DNA of 64,000 nucleotides from Lysobacterales bacterium (GTDB lineage Bacteria; Pseudomonadota; Gammaproteobacteria; Xanthomonadales; SZUA-5): assembly GCA_022844135.1 (NCBI GenBank), contig JALHMG010000005.1, forward strand, positions 13,324 to 77,323, given 5' to 3'. Shown in pieces: positions 1 to 8,454 of this stretch. The notes under the pieces are model-generated. The model was not told the DNA's origin and searched no databases. It saw only the letters and a list, made by a program, of their open reading frames with translations. Both the position numbers and the translations under genes were made by a program. The stretch's first letter is position 1, and each line of letters begins with the position of its first letter.

Positions 1-569
1 CATCAGCTTGGCGTCCGGCCCGCAAGCACAGCTTGCGGTCGTTCGTGCAGGCGTGGCGCAATGCGCCACAAGCGTGCCTGCTCTCACCCCCAACAGCATT
101 CGCCACTCGGCAAAGTCCAGTAACCATCAGCTTGGCGTCCGGCCCGCAAGCACAGCTTGCGGTCGTTCGTGCAGGCGTGGCGCAATGCGCCACAAGCGTG
201 CCTGCTCTCACCCCCAACAGCATTCGCCACTCGGCAAAGTCCAGTAACCATCAGCTTGGCGTCCGGCCCGCAAGCACAGCTTGCGGTCGTTCGTGCAGGC
301 GTGGCGCAATGCGCCACAAGCGTGCCTGCTCTCACCCCCAACAGCATTCGCCACTCGGCAAAGTCCACTAACCATCAGCTTGGCGTCCGGCCCGCAAGCA
401 CAGCTTGCGGTCGTTCGTGCAGGCGTGGCGCAATGCGCCACAAGCGTGCCTGCTCTCACCCCCAACAGCATTCGCCACTCGGCAAAGTCCACTAACCATC
501 AGCTTGGCGTCCGGCCCGCAAGCACAGCTTGCGGTCGTTCGTGCAGGCGTGGCGCAATGCGCCACAAGC
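1..569. repeat. 124-bp direct tandem array (4 full units and a partial unit), entering from beyond the left edge
   Basis: Units begin at 1, 125, 249, 373 and 497; the last stops near 569. They are almost identical: the visible difference is a G/C change in 'GTCCAG' versus 'GTCCAC', which splits units 1-2 from units 3-4 and suggests recent expansion. Each unit carries two inverted repeats: CGCAAGC-ACA-GCTTGCG (21-37 in unit 1) and GTGGCGCA-A-TGCGCCAC (53-69). The second is enclosed by a weaker GCAGGC/GCCTGC pair. Because 124 is not a multiple of 3, the long ORFs read here change phase in every unit and are not genes. The array lies directly downstream of the Ro60-type gene. Confidence 0.9.
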
Positions 570-584
570 ATTCCCGGTTACCCA

Positions 585-608
585 GCCGGGCGGCCTTCGC
601 CGCCCGGC
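585..608 (-). terminator. strong GC hairpin just downstream of rsr
   Basis: GCCGGGCGGC-CTTC-GCCGCCCGGC forms a perfect 10-bp stem with a 4-nt loop, 5 nt beyond the rsr stop codon. There is no T-run on either side, so it may be a Rho-assisted terminator or an RNA-stabilising 3' end rather than a canonical intrinsic terminator. Confidence 0.45.
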
Positions 609-613
609 GCCGC

Positions 614-2137
614 TCACAACTCCACCCGCTCTATCGCCTGCGTCCAAGCGGTCTTTCCAGACTCGCCGCGCGAGAAGGCAGCCAACACCTCCCATACGGC
701 ATCGCCGAAACCACCAACGTTGAGCACATCTTTAGCGCTCTTGGCCTGGGTATTGGCGTAAGGCTGCAAATCGAGGCACACCAATCGTGCCTGCGAGTTG
801 CGTGCCTTCAGCTTCGCCCACGCCTTCTCCGTCGCCGTCTCGTGACCATTCCGATCATCGATCCAGCTCTGGTTATCGGACACGATCAAGACCATGTCCG
901 GCGCCACGCCAAGGCGGTTCAATGCCTCGATCGGCGCGCTCACCGCCGTTCCACCACCAAGCATCGCCGCCAACGCGGTTGCGTTGTCGATGACACGGGT
1001 GCTCGAGGTACGTAACCACGGCCGCACACTATCGTTGAACGGCAACACCAAGGCACCCGGACATTGCGCCAACACCGATGCCGCCATCAACCCTGCCACA
1101 TCCACACAACGTGTGCTCGTGGTCGCGCCGCGGCGATATCCGGTCACCGGCGATGCCATCGATCCCGACACGTCCACCGCCACGGCGATCGTACCTTTCA
1201 GCGCTGGCACGTTCGCCACCGCGATATCCACGGCATCACCGAGGGCGTCGCGAATCTGCGGCGGCACGTTGGTGGTTGCCTGCCAGGTGGTCAAGAGCTG
1301 ATACGGAAAAGCTTTCGCCTGCCGAATCGAACGCTCGTTGCGCAGCCGCGCCGCGATCGTCTTGACCATCTCGCGCTCGTTGAACACCCCGTGTCGCGCG
1401 AAAGTGTTCAAGTTCATGCGCGTCATCGTATAGCTCGCATGACGCGCGATGGCGATCCAGTGCTGCGTGGTCAACGGCAATGCCGTCAACATCTGGAACG
1501 GCACCTCCGGCACCGGCAAGCGCGGATTGCGCTTGAAAGCGTCCAGATCGCGCAGTGCGCGCGGCAACAACTCGATGTCGACCTCCTTCCCAATCGCATG
1601 CGCATACAGCGCCGACCGTTCTACCGAGGCCGCTCGCGGATGCACCATCTTGATCACATCGCCGAGCGAGGGCGTGTTGCCGACCATCGCTCGGACCAGC
1701 GTCTCATCGCTGGCGCGCTCCAACCACGATTGCACCAACCGTTTCGGCCGCGATCCCAGACTCTTGCGCGCCACCAAACCCGAGCGCAACGCTTGCACGA
1801 AGTTACGCAACTGCGCACCGGAATCGACGACACGATCGAACACCTTCGCGCACATCTCGCCATCGAACGACGCCAACCACGCCAACAACACCACCGGCAC
1901 ATCCTTCATCCGGCCATGCTGACGCGCATACACGGCCGTCTTCGCCACGAAGCTCGGTGCCACCTCGAAGCACGCCGCGAGCAGTGCATCCAACTGCGAA
2001 GCCGCATCGACGTAAAACGTATCGTTCAAGGTGCCGGTCATTGCCAACTGGGCCAGCGTCTGCCGAGCATCCAGGCGATGCGCCCGCGCACCTTCGAGGT
2101 TGAGGTCTTTTGCCGCGTAGAGTTTTGCGTTCAACAT
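614..2137 (-). CDS. rsr: TROVE-domain Ro60-family RNA-binding protein (Rsr)
   Basis: The 507-residue product has the two parts of the Ro60/Rsr family. The first is an N-terminal helical-repeat TROVE ring (residues about 20-310, with a typical segment on AKTAVYARQHGRMKDVP). The second is a C-terminal von Willebrand A domain whose MIDAS motif DVSGSM is intact. Family members bind Y RNAs and misfolded RNAs and, with 3' exonucleases such as PNPase, act in RNA quality control and rRNA processing. The start follows GGGAG about 9 nt upstream. Bacterial rsr genes are often next to Y RNA genes and rtcB/rtcA under sigma-54/RtcR control. No rtc gene is in the window, but a sigma-54-like promoter sits upstream and a structured tandem array lies downstream. 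Family assignment is confident; RNA partners are unknown. Confidence 0.93.
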   Translation of the reverse strand: MLNAKLYAAKDLNLEGARAHRLDARQTLAQLAMTGTLNDTFYVDAASQLDALLAACFEVAPSFVAKTAVYARQHGRMKDVPVVLLAWLASFDGEMCAKVFDRVVDSGAQLRNFVQALRSGLVARKSLGSRPKRLVQSWLERASDETLVRAMVGNTPSLGDVIKMVHPRAASVERSALYAHAIGKEVDIELLPRALRDLDAFKRNPRLPVPEVPFQMLTALPLTTQHWIAIARHASYTMTRMNLNTFARHGVFNEREMVKTIAARLRNERSIRQAKAFPYQLLTTWQATTNVPPQIRDALGDAVDIAVANVPALKGTIAVAVDVSGSMASPVTGYRRGATTSTRCVDVAGLMAASVLAQCPGALVLPFNDSVRPWLRTSSTRVIDNATALAAMLGGGTAVSAPIEALNRLGVAPDMVLIVSDNQSWIDDRNGHETATEKAWAKLKARNSQARLVCLDLQPYANTQAKSAKDVLNVGGFGDAVWEVLAAFSRGESGKTAWTQAIERVEL

Positions 2138-2183
2138 GGCCGGCGCTCCCAGCGCGTAAATGTCCGCGCTTTGATGCGCTCAT

Positions 2184-2199
2184 ATCAAGTGCCGTGCCA
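2184..2199 (-). promoter_or_regulatory. sigma-54-type (-24/-12) promoter candidate for rsr
   Basis: Read on the minus strand, this is TGGCACGGCACTTGAT. It matches TGGCACG-N4-TTGC(A/T) at every consensus position except the -12 C, which is A here. Predicted transcription would begin near 2173, leaving a leader of about 35 nt before the rsr ATG at 2137. Sigma-54 control of rsr is established for RtcR-linked operons in other proteobacteria; here it is inferred from the match and position. Confidence 0.6.
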
Positions 2200-2286
2200 A
2201 CGTCTGCGGTGATGAAAATAATTCTTTAATTTCAAAGCGATAGACGACATTCAGTCGGAGAACGACTAACCGGCGGTTGCCAGAAA

Positions 2287-2304
2287 ACGATAGCGAAATA
2301 TCGT
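2287..2304. promoter_or_regulatory. inverted repeat in enhancer position upstream of the rsr promoter
   Basis: ACGATA (2287-2292), a 6-nt spacer, then TATCGT (2299-2304) form a perfect 6+6 dyad about 100-115 bp upstream of the putative -12 element. That is the usual distance for a sigma-54 activator (bEBP) binding site. Which activator would bind is unknown. Confidence 0.35.
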
Positions 2305-2408
2305 AGTTAGATGTCTAGATCGCTTCTTGTCTCGTTGAACGCCTGGCCAGCGGTTTGGTTTTTCCACCGCGGGCTCCCGCTAAACACCCATGACACGATC
2401 CGGTAGAA

Positions 2409-2428
2409 CGTATATCCTGGACGTATAC
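2409..2428 (+). promoter_or_regulatory. probable VapBC autoregulatory operator
   Basis: GTATA (2410-2414) and TATAC (2424-2428) are inverted halves within the 36 bp before the antitoxin start; ACGTATA also occurs as a direct repeat at 2409 and 2421. VapB antitoxins with AbrB-like folds bind such short dyads over their own promoter. No convincing separate -35/-10 pair could be assigned. Confidence 0.45.
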
Positions 2429-2444
2429 ACATCGAGACGGCGCC

Positions 2445-2669
2445 ATGATCACAGCCAAGGTATTCCAGTCTGGAAACAGCCAAGCTCTGCGACTGCCAAA
2501 AGAATTCCGATTCCATTCAAGCGAAGTGGAGATCTATCGCCGTGGCAACGAAGTGGTGCTGCGAGAGAAGACGCAAAGCCTCAGTCAGTTGCTGGCCAAC
2601 TTGCCAGCCTGGCCTGACGACTTTGTCGAGCCTGACGACGCGCCTCCTCAGGATCGTGAGGCGATGTGA
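2445..2669 (+). CDS. vapB: VapB-type antitoxin (AbrB/SpoVT fold)
   Basis: This 74-residue protein begins MITAKVFQSGNSQALRLPKE, the swapped-hairpin AbrB pattern of VapB antitoxins: DNA binding through residues 1-50 and a flexible acidic C-terminal tail (about 52-70, rich in D/E/P) that wraps the toxin. It overlaps the toxin gene by 4 nt (GTGA), as is usual for coupled translation of TA pairs. The pair is expected to repress its own promoter through the dyad just upstream. It stands alone between rsr and a large surface-protein gene, with no mobile-element scar seen. Confidence 0.92.
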   Translation: MITAKVFQSGNSQALRLPKEFRFHSSEVEIYRRGNEVVLREKTQSLSQLLANLPAWPDDFVEPDDAPPQDREAM

Positions 2670-3076
2670 CTGTGCTGCGCTATCTGCTGGACACCAACAT
2701 CTGCGTCTATGCCGTTTCAGGACGGCACCCACAGGTCACCCACAGGCTCGATCGTCAGAATATCGGTAGCGTCGGCATGTCGGTGATTGTGCTGGGCGAG
2801 CTCATGTTCGGTATCAACAAGAGCTCGCGCCGTGAAGACGCCTTGCTGCGGCTTGAGGCTCTGCAACAGATCGTCGGGGTGACTGCCCTCCCTCCGGAAG
2901 CCGCTGCACATTACGGCGACATTCGCGCGGAACTTGAGCGCGCTGGCACGCCAATCGGCAACAACGATTTATGGATCGCAGCGCATGCGCGAGCGGTCGA
3001 TCTCGTGCTGGTGACGAACAATGTGCGCGAGTTCTCACGCGTATCAGGCCTTGCGCTGCAGAACTGGACGGAATGA
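2666..3076 (+). CDS. vapC: VapC-type PIN-domain ribonuclease toxin
   Basis: This 136-residue PIN-domain protein starts at GTG inside the antitoxin stop. The acidic metal-binding residues expected for an active nuclease are visible: D9 in LLDTN, E45 in LGELMFG and D101 in NNDLWIAA, followed by the strand LVLVTNNVREF. VapC toxins cleave tRNA or rRNA and are neutralised by VapB. Length and motifs are complete, so the module is probably functional. Its exact RNA target cannot be told from sequence. Confidence 0.93.
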   Translation: MTVLRYLLDTNICVYAVSGRHPQVTHRLDRQNIGSVGMSVIVLGELMFGINKSSRREDALLRLEALQQIVGVTALPPEAAAHYGDIRAELERAGTPIGNNDLWIAAHARAVDLVLVTNNVREFSRVSGLALQNWTE

Positions 3077-3204
3077 AGGTCTGAGCAGCCGAGCTGGCAA
3101 TCGTCCCCAGTTTTCAAGAGGATCAGGGCGATCCCACAGATCTGGGATGCCTGGTACACCGTCGCACCCAAGACTGACTGCATCTCACCACAGGGGATGC
3201 ATTC

Positions 3205-6200
3205 ATGAGTTTTCGAGTTTGTCTGGGCGCAGCGATTGCGCTAACTGCGCAATCGGCGCATGCGCTGGATCCGGCGTGGCTGGCGAAGGCCAATGCCAGC
3301 ATTTCCGCGCTTGAATACGCGCCGACGATGACCGCCGACAAGGCGGTGATGAACAACCGCACGCAAGGTTTTCGCAGCGAAGCGATTGCCGATCGAGTGG
3401 AAGTGCGTTCGCGCGAGCACGGAACGGCGCTGGTGGCGTTGACGCTGGAGCGCTTTGGGCGCGATGGCGCGTGGGTCACCCCAGGGGGAGAGACTCAGGC
3501 AGTCAATGGCGACCGACTGGAAATCCGCCGCAGCGATATCGTCGAGTGGTTCGTCAATCGCCCGAGCGGGCTTGAGCAGGGCTTCGACCTGGCGCAGCGC
3601 CCACGTGGGGACGGCGAACTGGTACTGGCGATCGACACCGATCACGCGAGGCTCTCGCTCGATGGTGATCAGGTACTGCTCGACACGGCAAGCGGCACGC
3701 TGCGTTATTCGAAACTGGTCGCATTCGACTCCACCGGAGCGTATTTGCCGGCGACGATGTCGGTGCGCGGCGACAATATCGAGCTGCGTATCGACGACAG
3801 CCAGGCCACCTATCCGCTGGTCATCGACCCGATCCTCACTGGCACCTTTGACGACACGCTGCTCGGATCGCAAGCCGGCGCCGAACTTGGCCGCTCGGCA
3901 GCCATCGTTGGCGATGTCAACTTTAATGGCTTCCCGGACATTGTCATTGGCGCGCCCGAGTGGGATGGCGCCGTTGGCATTGGCGAAGGTGCCTGGTTTT
4001 TGTTCTTGGGTTCGGCGACGGGTTTCCCGGCAGCGCCAAGCGCATCCGTCAGCGGCCAACAGGTCGATGCCAAGCTCGGTTCGAGCATTGCCGCACTCGG
4101 CGATACCAACGGCGATGGCCTGGACGACTTTGCGGTTGCCGCGCCTTTTCAGGACACCTCGAACCCAGGGCAAAACTTTGGGCAGGTAACCATCTACTAC
4201 GGACGCTCCAATCTGGTGTTCAACACCACCGTCATCATCGGCACGCAGCTGGGAGAGTTCTTGGGCTCCAGCGTCGCAGGCGCAGGCGACGTGAATGGCG
4301 ATGGTTACCCGGATGTCGTCGTCGGTTCGCTGGGATTCGACGGCGGCGCCACCAATTCCGGGCGGGCACAAGTGTTCCCTGGTGGCATCGCCGGTATCTC
4401 CACGACGGCGTTGGCGGCGCTGACCACCGGCAGTAGCGACATACGCTTTGGCAGCGCCGTTGCTGGCGTCGGCGACGTCAATGCCGACGGCTTTGCCGAT
4501 ATGCTGATCGGCGCACCGGAATTCGAATCGACCGGTACCGAAACCAATGAGGGCGCTGCGTTCCTGTACCTGGGCGGTGCACCGTTCAACAGCATCATCG
4601 ATGCCACCTTGCAGATCAACCAAACCGAGGCACGTTTCGGCAGCTCGCTATCTGGCGGCGGCGACGTCAATGGCGATGGCTATTCGGACATGCTCGTCGG
4701 CGCGCCATTGCACGATAACGGCACCACCGATGGTGGTTCGGCATTCCTCTATTTCGGCGCGGCGTCTCCGTCGAGCAGCCCAAGCCCCAACGTCACGTAT
4801 TCGGGCAGCCAGACCGGGGCCGATTTTGGCCGCGCCGTGTCGATTCTCGGCGACATCAATGGCGATGGTTACTCCGATGTAGCGGTCTCAGCGCCCTTGT
4901 TCGAAAGCGCGGCGGCGCAAAACGACGAAGGACTGGTCAATGTCTACGTCGGGGCCGCCTCCTCGCCACCAGCGATTCCGATTGTGTCGATCCAGAGTAA
5001 CGAAGCGGGTGCGCGGCTGGGCACTGCGCTGCACGGCGGCCTTGCCAATCGCGATGGCTATGCCGACCTGCTCGTTGGCGCTGCGCTCGCCGATCCCACT
5101 GCTGCACTCGCCGACGCGGGTGCCGGATACTTGTACTTCGGCGGCCCACGCCTGCCTAACGAAACCGCCAGCACCGTGGTGTCTGGAACGCAAGGAAGCA
5201 GCTTCCAAGGCTGGAGCCTGGCGGTTGGTGACTTCAATGCGGATGGCATCGGCGACTTTGCGACGGGCCTCTTTGGCCACGATGCGGTCGGCGCACAGAA
5301 TGCTGGCGCCGTGCGACTCTTCCGCGGGCGAGCCGCAACGCAAGGCGGACCGGTTGCGCTGCCGTTGATCGAATTCAACCAGGCCGACGCTCGCTTCGGT
5401 GCCAGCGTCGCGCTGGGAGATTTGAACAGCGATGGCTATAGCGATCTTCTCGTCGGCGCGCCGTTCTACAGCAACGGGCAGACCGAGGAAGGAGCGGCCA
5501 TGATCTTCTTCAGCAACGCCGGCACCTTTAGCGCAACGCCGAGTGTCATTCTGCAGAGCAACGTCGCTGGCGCGCGCGCTGGCACCAGCGTCGCCGTCGC
5601 GGGCGACATCAACGGCGATGGCAATGTCGACATTCTTGTTGGCGCACCGAACGTGAGCGCCGGCCTGGGCAACCAGGGCGCGGCCTATGTGTATCTCAAT
5701 CAGGGCGGAAGCTTCGCCGCGACGCCGAGTGTGACGTTCAACGGCGGGCAAGCCAACGCGCTGTTCGGCACCACCGTCGCCGGGTTGGGCGATGTCAACG
5801 GCGATGGCCGGGCCGACATCGGCATCGGCGCACCAGGGTTCACCGATATCGTGGCCAACGCCGGTCAGTTGCGCGTGTATTACGGCAGCGCCAACTTCAA
5901 TCCCACGGCGGCCGACTTCATCAAAACCGGCGCCGGGATATCCGGGCGTTTCGCCAGCGCGCTGGCCGGTGCGGATGTGAATGGCGACGGCTTCAGCGAT
6001 CTCTTCGCCGGGGCGCCCGATTACACCGTCGATCAGAACACGGAAGGTGCGGCGTTCTTGTACCTGGGGTCTGCGCAAGGCTTGGATCCGGTGCCCAATG
6101 CTCGTATCGAGTCGAACCAGCTCGGGGCACGGCTGGGCGGCAGTATCGCCAGCGCAGGCGATCTCAACGATGATGGCGCCGCCGACATCATCGTCGGCGT

Positions 6201-6888
6201 CACCGAATTCGACGATGCCGCCGCCGACCAGGGCGCCGGTTTTGTGTATCTCGGCACCCGCGGCGGCGCGTTCAACAGCACGGTTGACCTGGTGTTGGAA
6301 GGCGCTACCACAGCGGTCGCTCGCAGCGGCTTTTCGGTGGCCAGCGGCGATATCAACGGGGATGGCGTCGCCGATCTGCTGATGGGCGTCATCAACGAAG
6401 ACCCGCCGGGCGTCACAGACGCTGGCGCCGTGCGCATCTATCCAGCCAACCTGAGCGGCCAGCTGCAAGCGCGTTCCGCCAATTACAGTGGCGCACCGGG
6501 TGTCGCCATTGATGCCTGGGGCGTGTCCAATGTTGGAAACGGCTTCGTCGTCAATGGCACGGCTTTCAGCGTGCGCGGCCGCGAGCGCACCAAACTGGAG
6601 GTCGAAGCCTGCCCGGCTGGCCAACCCTTCGGCGGCGGCAACTGCATTGTGGAATCTGGTGTCGACTGGCGCCAGATTCTGCCCACCGGCACAGCGCTGA
6701 CGACCGTCGTGTTGGTCCCCGAAGGCATGTATCACTGGCGCGCGCGAAATTTGTACTTGCCATCAGTGGCCGGCACGGGCGATGTCACCTTGGTCGAAGC
6801 GGGCCCATGGCGGCGCCGCCTTGGCGGTGCGGATGTGATCGACGTACGCGTCACCGACAATCTGTTCCGCAATGGCTTCGAGAACTGA
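3205..6888 (+). CDS. large secreted FG-GAP (integrin-alpha-like) repeat protein with NGFE tail
   Basis: The 1227-residue product starts with a signal peptide (MSFRVCLGAAIALTAQSAHA, cleavage after A20). A roughly 180-residue N-terminal module follows, ending TYPLVIDPIL. Then come about fourteen FG-GAP blades with recurring 'GD-x-N-x-DGY-x-D-x-x-VGAP' calcium-binding loops spanning roughly residues 215-1090. A short beta-rich module precedes the C-terminus DNLFRNGFEN. FG-GAP repeats fold as beta-propellers and bind Ca2+; bacterial versions are surface or secreted adhesion or sensing proteins. The start follows GGGGA 9 nt upstream. The tail F-x-N-G-F-E is shared with other secreted proteins in this window. 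Ligand unknown. Confidence 0.9.
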   Translation: MSFRVCLGAAIALTAQSAHALDPAWLAKANASISALEYAPTMTADKAVMNNRTQGFRSEAIADRVEVRSREHGTALVALTLERFGRDGAWVTPGGETQAVNGDRLEIRRSDIVEWFVNRPSGLEQGFDLAQRPRGDGELVLAIDTDHARLSLDGDQVLLDTASGTLRYSKLVAFDSTGAYLPATMSVRGDNIELRIDDSQATYPLVIDPILTGTFDDTLLGSQAGAELGRSAAIVGDVNFNGFPDIVIGAPEWDGAVGIGEGAWFLFLGSATGFPAAPSASVSGQQVDAKLGSSIAALGDTNGDGLDDFAVAAPFQDTSNPGQNFGQVTIYYGRSNLVFNTTVIIGTQLGEFLGSSVAGAGDVNGDGYPDVVVGSLGFDGGATNSGRAQVFPGGIAGISTTALAALTTGSSDIRFGSAVAGVGDVNADGFADMLIGAPEFESTGTETNEGAAFLYLGGAPFNSIIDATLQINQTEARFGSSLSGGGDVNGDGYSDMLVGAPLHDNGTTDGGSAFLYFGAASPSSSPSPNVTYSGSQTGADFGRAVSILGDINGDGYSDVAVSAPLFESAAAQNDEGLVNVYVGAASSPPAIPIVSIQSNEAGARLGTALHGGLANRDGYADLLVGAALADPTAALADAGAGYLYFGGPRLPNETASTVVSGTQGSSFQGWSLAVGDFNADGIGDFATGLFGHDAVGAQNAGAVRLFRGRAATQGGPVALPLIEFNQADARFGASVALGDLNSDGYSDLLVGAPFYSNGQTEEGAAMIFFSNAGTFSATPSVILQSNVAGARAGTSVAVAGDINGDGNVDILVGAPNVSAGLGNQGAAYVYLNQGGSFAATPSVTFNGGQANALFGTTVAGLGDVNGDGRADIGIGAPGFTDIVANAGQLRVYYGSANFNPTAADFIKTGAGISGRFASALAGADVNGDGFSDLFAGAPDYTVDQNTEGAAFLYLGSAQGLDPVPNARIESNQLGARLGGSIASAGDLNDDGAADIIVGVTEFDDAAADQGAGFVYLGTRGGAFNSTVDLVLEGATTAVARSGFSVASGDINGDGVADLLMGVINEDPPGVTDAGAVRIYPANLSGQLQARSANYSGAPGVAIDAWGVSNVGNGFVVNGTAFSVRGRERTKLEVEACPAGQPFGGGNCIVESGVDWRQILPTGTALTTVVLVPEGMYHWRARNLYLPSVAGTGDVTLVEAGPWRRRLGGADVIDVRVTDNLFRNGFEN

Positions 6889-6904
6889 AGCCCTCGCTTG
6901 ATGC

Positions 6905-6965
6905 CTCAGCGCCACGACGGTTGCGCTGAGCGTCTGGATCGCGGGCAGGCTGCGAGCCTGCCCGC
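6905..6965 (+). terminator. tandem hairpins downstream of the FG-GAP gene
   Basis: Two stem-loops follow the stop codon: CTCAGCG (6905-6911) with CGCTGAG (6924-6930), then GCGGGCAGGC (6941-6950), TGCGA loop, GCCTGCCCGC (6956-6965). The second has a perfect 10-bp stem but no T-run. A Rho-assisted terminator is the likeliest reading. The rest of the 223-bp gap to mnmE holds further short GC-rich dyads and no ORF. Confidence 0.4.
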
Positions 6966-7111
6966 GTGAGTGGCCGCCCAATCCGGAATCTGGCCGCGCT
7001 CTGCGGAACCTGCGGAGCGCGTTTGCTCGCGAAGCGAGGCCCGAAACAAAGTCGAATCGCAGCGCCAGCCGGTGCAGTATCGTCCGTCTCGACATTTCGG
7101 GCGATTCAGCA

Positions 7112-8446
7112 ATGCACCAACGCGAGAACTCTTCCGAGTTGATCGTCGCCATCGCCACGCCGCCCGGCCGGGGCGGCGTTGGCGTGGTTCGCCTGTCGGG
7201 TGCTGGCGCTTTGGGACTGGCAGAACGATTCCTGGGACGAGCGCCCACCGCGCGTCACGCGCACTATCTGAAGTTTCGCGACGCCGCCGGCGAGGTCATC
7301 GACGATGGCTTGCTGCTCGCCTTCCCTGCCCCACATTCATTCACTGGCGAAGATGTTGTGGAGCTGCAGGCGCATGGCTCACCCATCGCGCTCGCGGCGC
7401 TGGTGGAACGCTGCGTTGGCCTTGGCGCCCGTCCCGCACGCCCCGGTGAGTTCAGCGAACGCGCTTACCTCAACGGCAAACTGGATCTGGTGCAGGCCGA
7501 AGCCATTGCCGATCTGATCACTGCCGGAAGCCTGGAAGCCGCGCGCGCGGCGCGACGCTCCTTGGATGGCGCCTTCAGCGAACGCGTACACGCGTTGGCG
7601 AACTCGGTACTGCGTTTGCGCGTTTACATCGAAGCCGCCATCGACTTTCCCGAAGAGGAAATCGATTTTCTGCGCACCGATGACGTCCGGCAGCGCTTTG
7701 CCGCCATTGAGTTGGATCTGCACGACATGCTCGCCAAAGCGCGCGGCGGACAACGCCTGCGAGACGGCTTGCATATCGTCGTGCTCGGCGCGCCGAACGT
7801 GGGCAAGTCGAGCTTGTTGAATGCGCTGGCACAGAGCGACCGCGCCATCGTCAGCCCCACCGCCGGCACCACGCGCGATGTGTTGCGCGAGTGGATCGAC
7901 GTCGGCGGGGTGCCAGTGACCCTCGTCGATACCGCCGGGCTTCGCGAGCACACCGAAGATGCCATCGAACGCGAAGGCATGCGTCGCGCCCGCGCCGAAG
8001 CCGAGCGTGCCGATCTGGCCCTTGTCGTGATCGTTGCCGGCGAATCCGCGCCGCCTGTCGCTACCGATTTGCCGCGGATTGTCGTACGCAACAAGATCGA
8101 TCTAGTTGGCGAGCCGCCGCGTCGCGAAAACATAGACGGCATCGTGCACGTGCACCTTTCAGCGCAGCGCGGCGACGGCGTCGATTTGCTGCGCGAAGCG
8201 ATCGTCGCGCACGTGGGCCTCGACGCCGTCGGCGGCACGTTCAGCGCCCGCCAACGCCACCTCGCCGCACTGGTCGCAGCGCAAGACGACATCAAACTTG
8301 CGCGCGAACAGGTCGACGCCGGGTCGGGCGAACTCGCCGCCGAATCCCTGCGCCTCGCGCACCAACACTTAGGCGACATCGTTGGTCAGGTCAGCAGCGA
8401 TCAATTGCTGGGCGAAATCTTCTCGTCGTTTTGCATCGGCAAATAG
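7112..8446 (+). CDS. mnmE: tRNA-modification GTPase MnmE (TrmE)
   Basis: The 444-residue protein matches MnmE along its whole length. The N-terminal tetrahydrofolate-binding domain starts IVAIATPPGRGGVGVVRLSG. A helical domain is interrupted by a G domain with P-loop GAPNVGKSSLLN (about residues 228-239), G2/G3 TAGTTRD and DTAGLRE, and G4 NKID. The C-terminus FCIGK carries the invariant cysteine. With MnmG it installs the cmnm5 group on U34 of certain tRNAs, in the cytoplasm. The Shine-Dalgarno is weak. The gene is usually near yidC/rnpA; here it stands between a surface-protein gene and an unrelated membrane-protein gene. Confidence 0.98.
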   Translation: MHQRENSSELIVAIATPPGRGGVGVVRLSGAGALGLAERFLGRAPTARHAHYLKFRDAAGEVIDDGLLLAFPAPHSFTGEDVVELQAHGSPIALAALVERCVGLGARPARPGEFSERAYLNGKLDLVQAEAIADLITAGSLEAARAARRSLDGAFSERVHALANSVLRLRVYIEAAIDFPEEEIDFLRTDDVRQRFAAIELDLHDMLAKARGGQRLRDGLHIVVLGAPNVGKSSLLNALAQSDRAIVSPTAGTTRDVLREWIDVGGVPVTLVDTAGLREHTEDAIEREGMRRARAEAERADLALVVIVAGESAPPVATDLPRIVVRNKIDLVGEPPRRENIDGIVHVHLSAQRGDGVDLLREAIVAHVGLDAVGGTFSARQRHLAALVAAQDDIKLAREQVDAGSGELAAESLRLAHQHLGDIVGQVSSDQLLGEIFSSFCIGK

Positions 8447-8454
8447 CTGCGACG

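Noticed and set aside
8-571. Long ORFs of 60-240 codons on both strands in the tandem array
   Set aside because: The unit is 124 bp, so the same sequence is read in shifting frames; no ribosome sites or start context, and proteins are Arg/Pro-rich repeats of the DNA.
1-613. YrlA-type tRNA-like RNA downstream of rsr
   Set aside because: I looked for a T-arm with GTTCGA-like loop and an acceptor stem in the unit and on both strands and did not find one; kept only as a positional hypothesis.
3241-6735. Very long minus-strand and shifted frames within the FG-GAP gene
   Set aside because: They mirror the high GC codon bias of the repeat gene; the plus-strand protein has clear domain structure.
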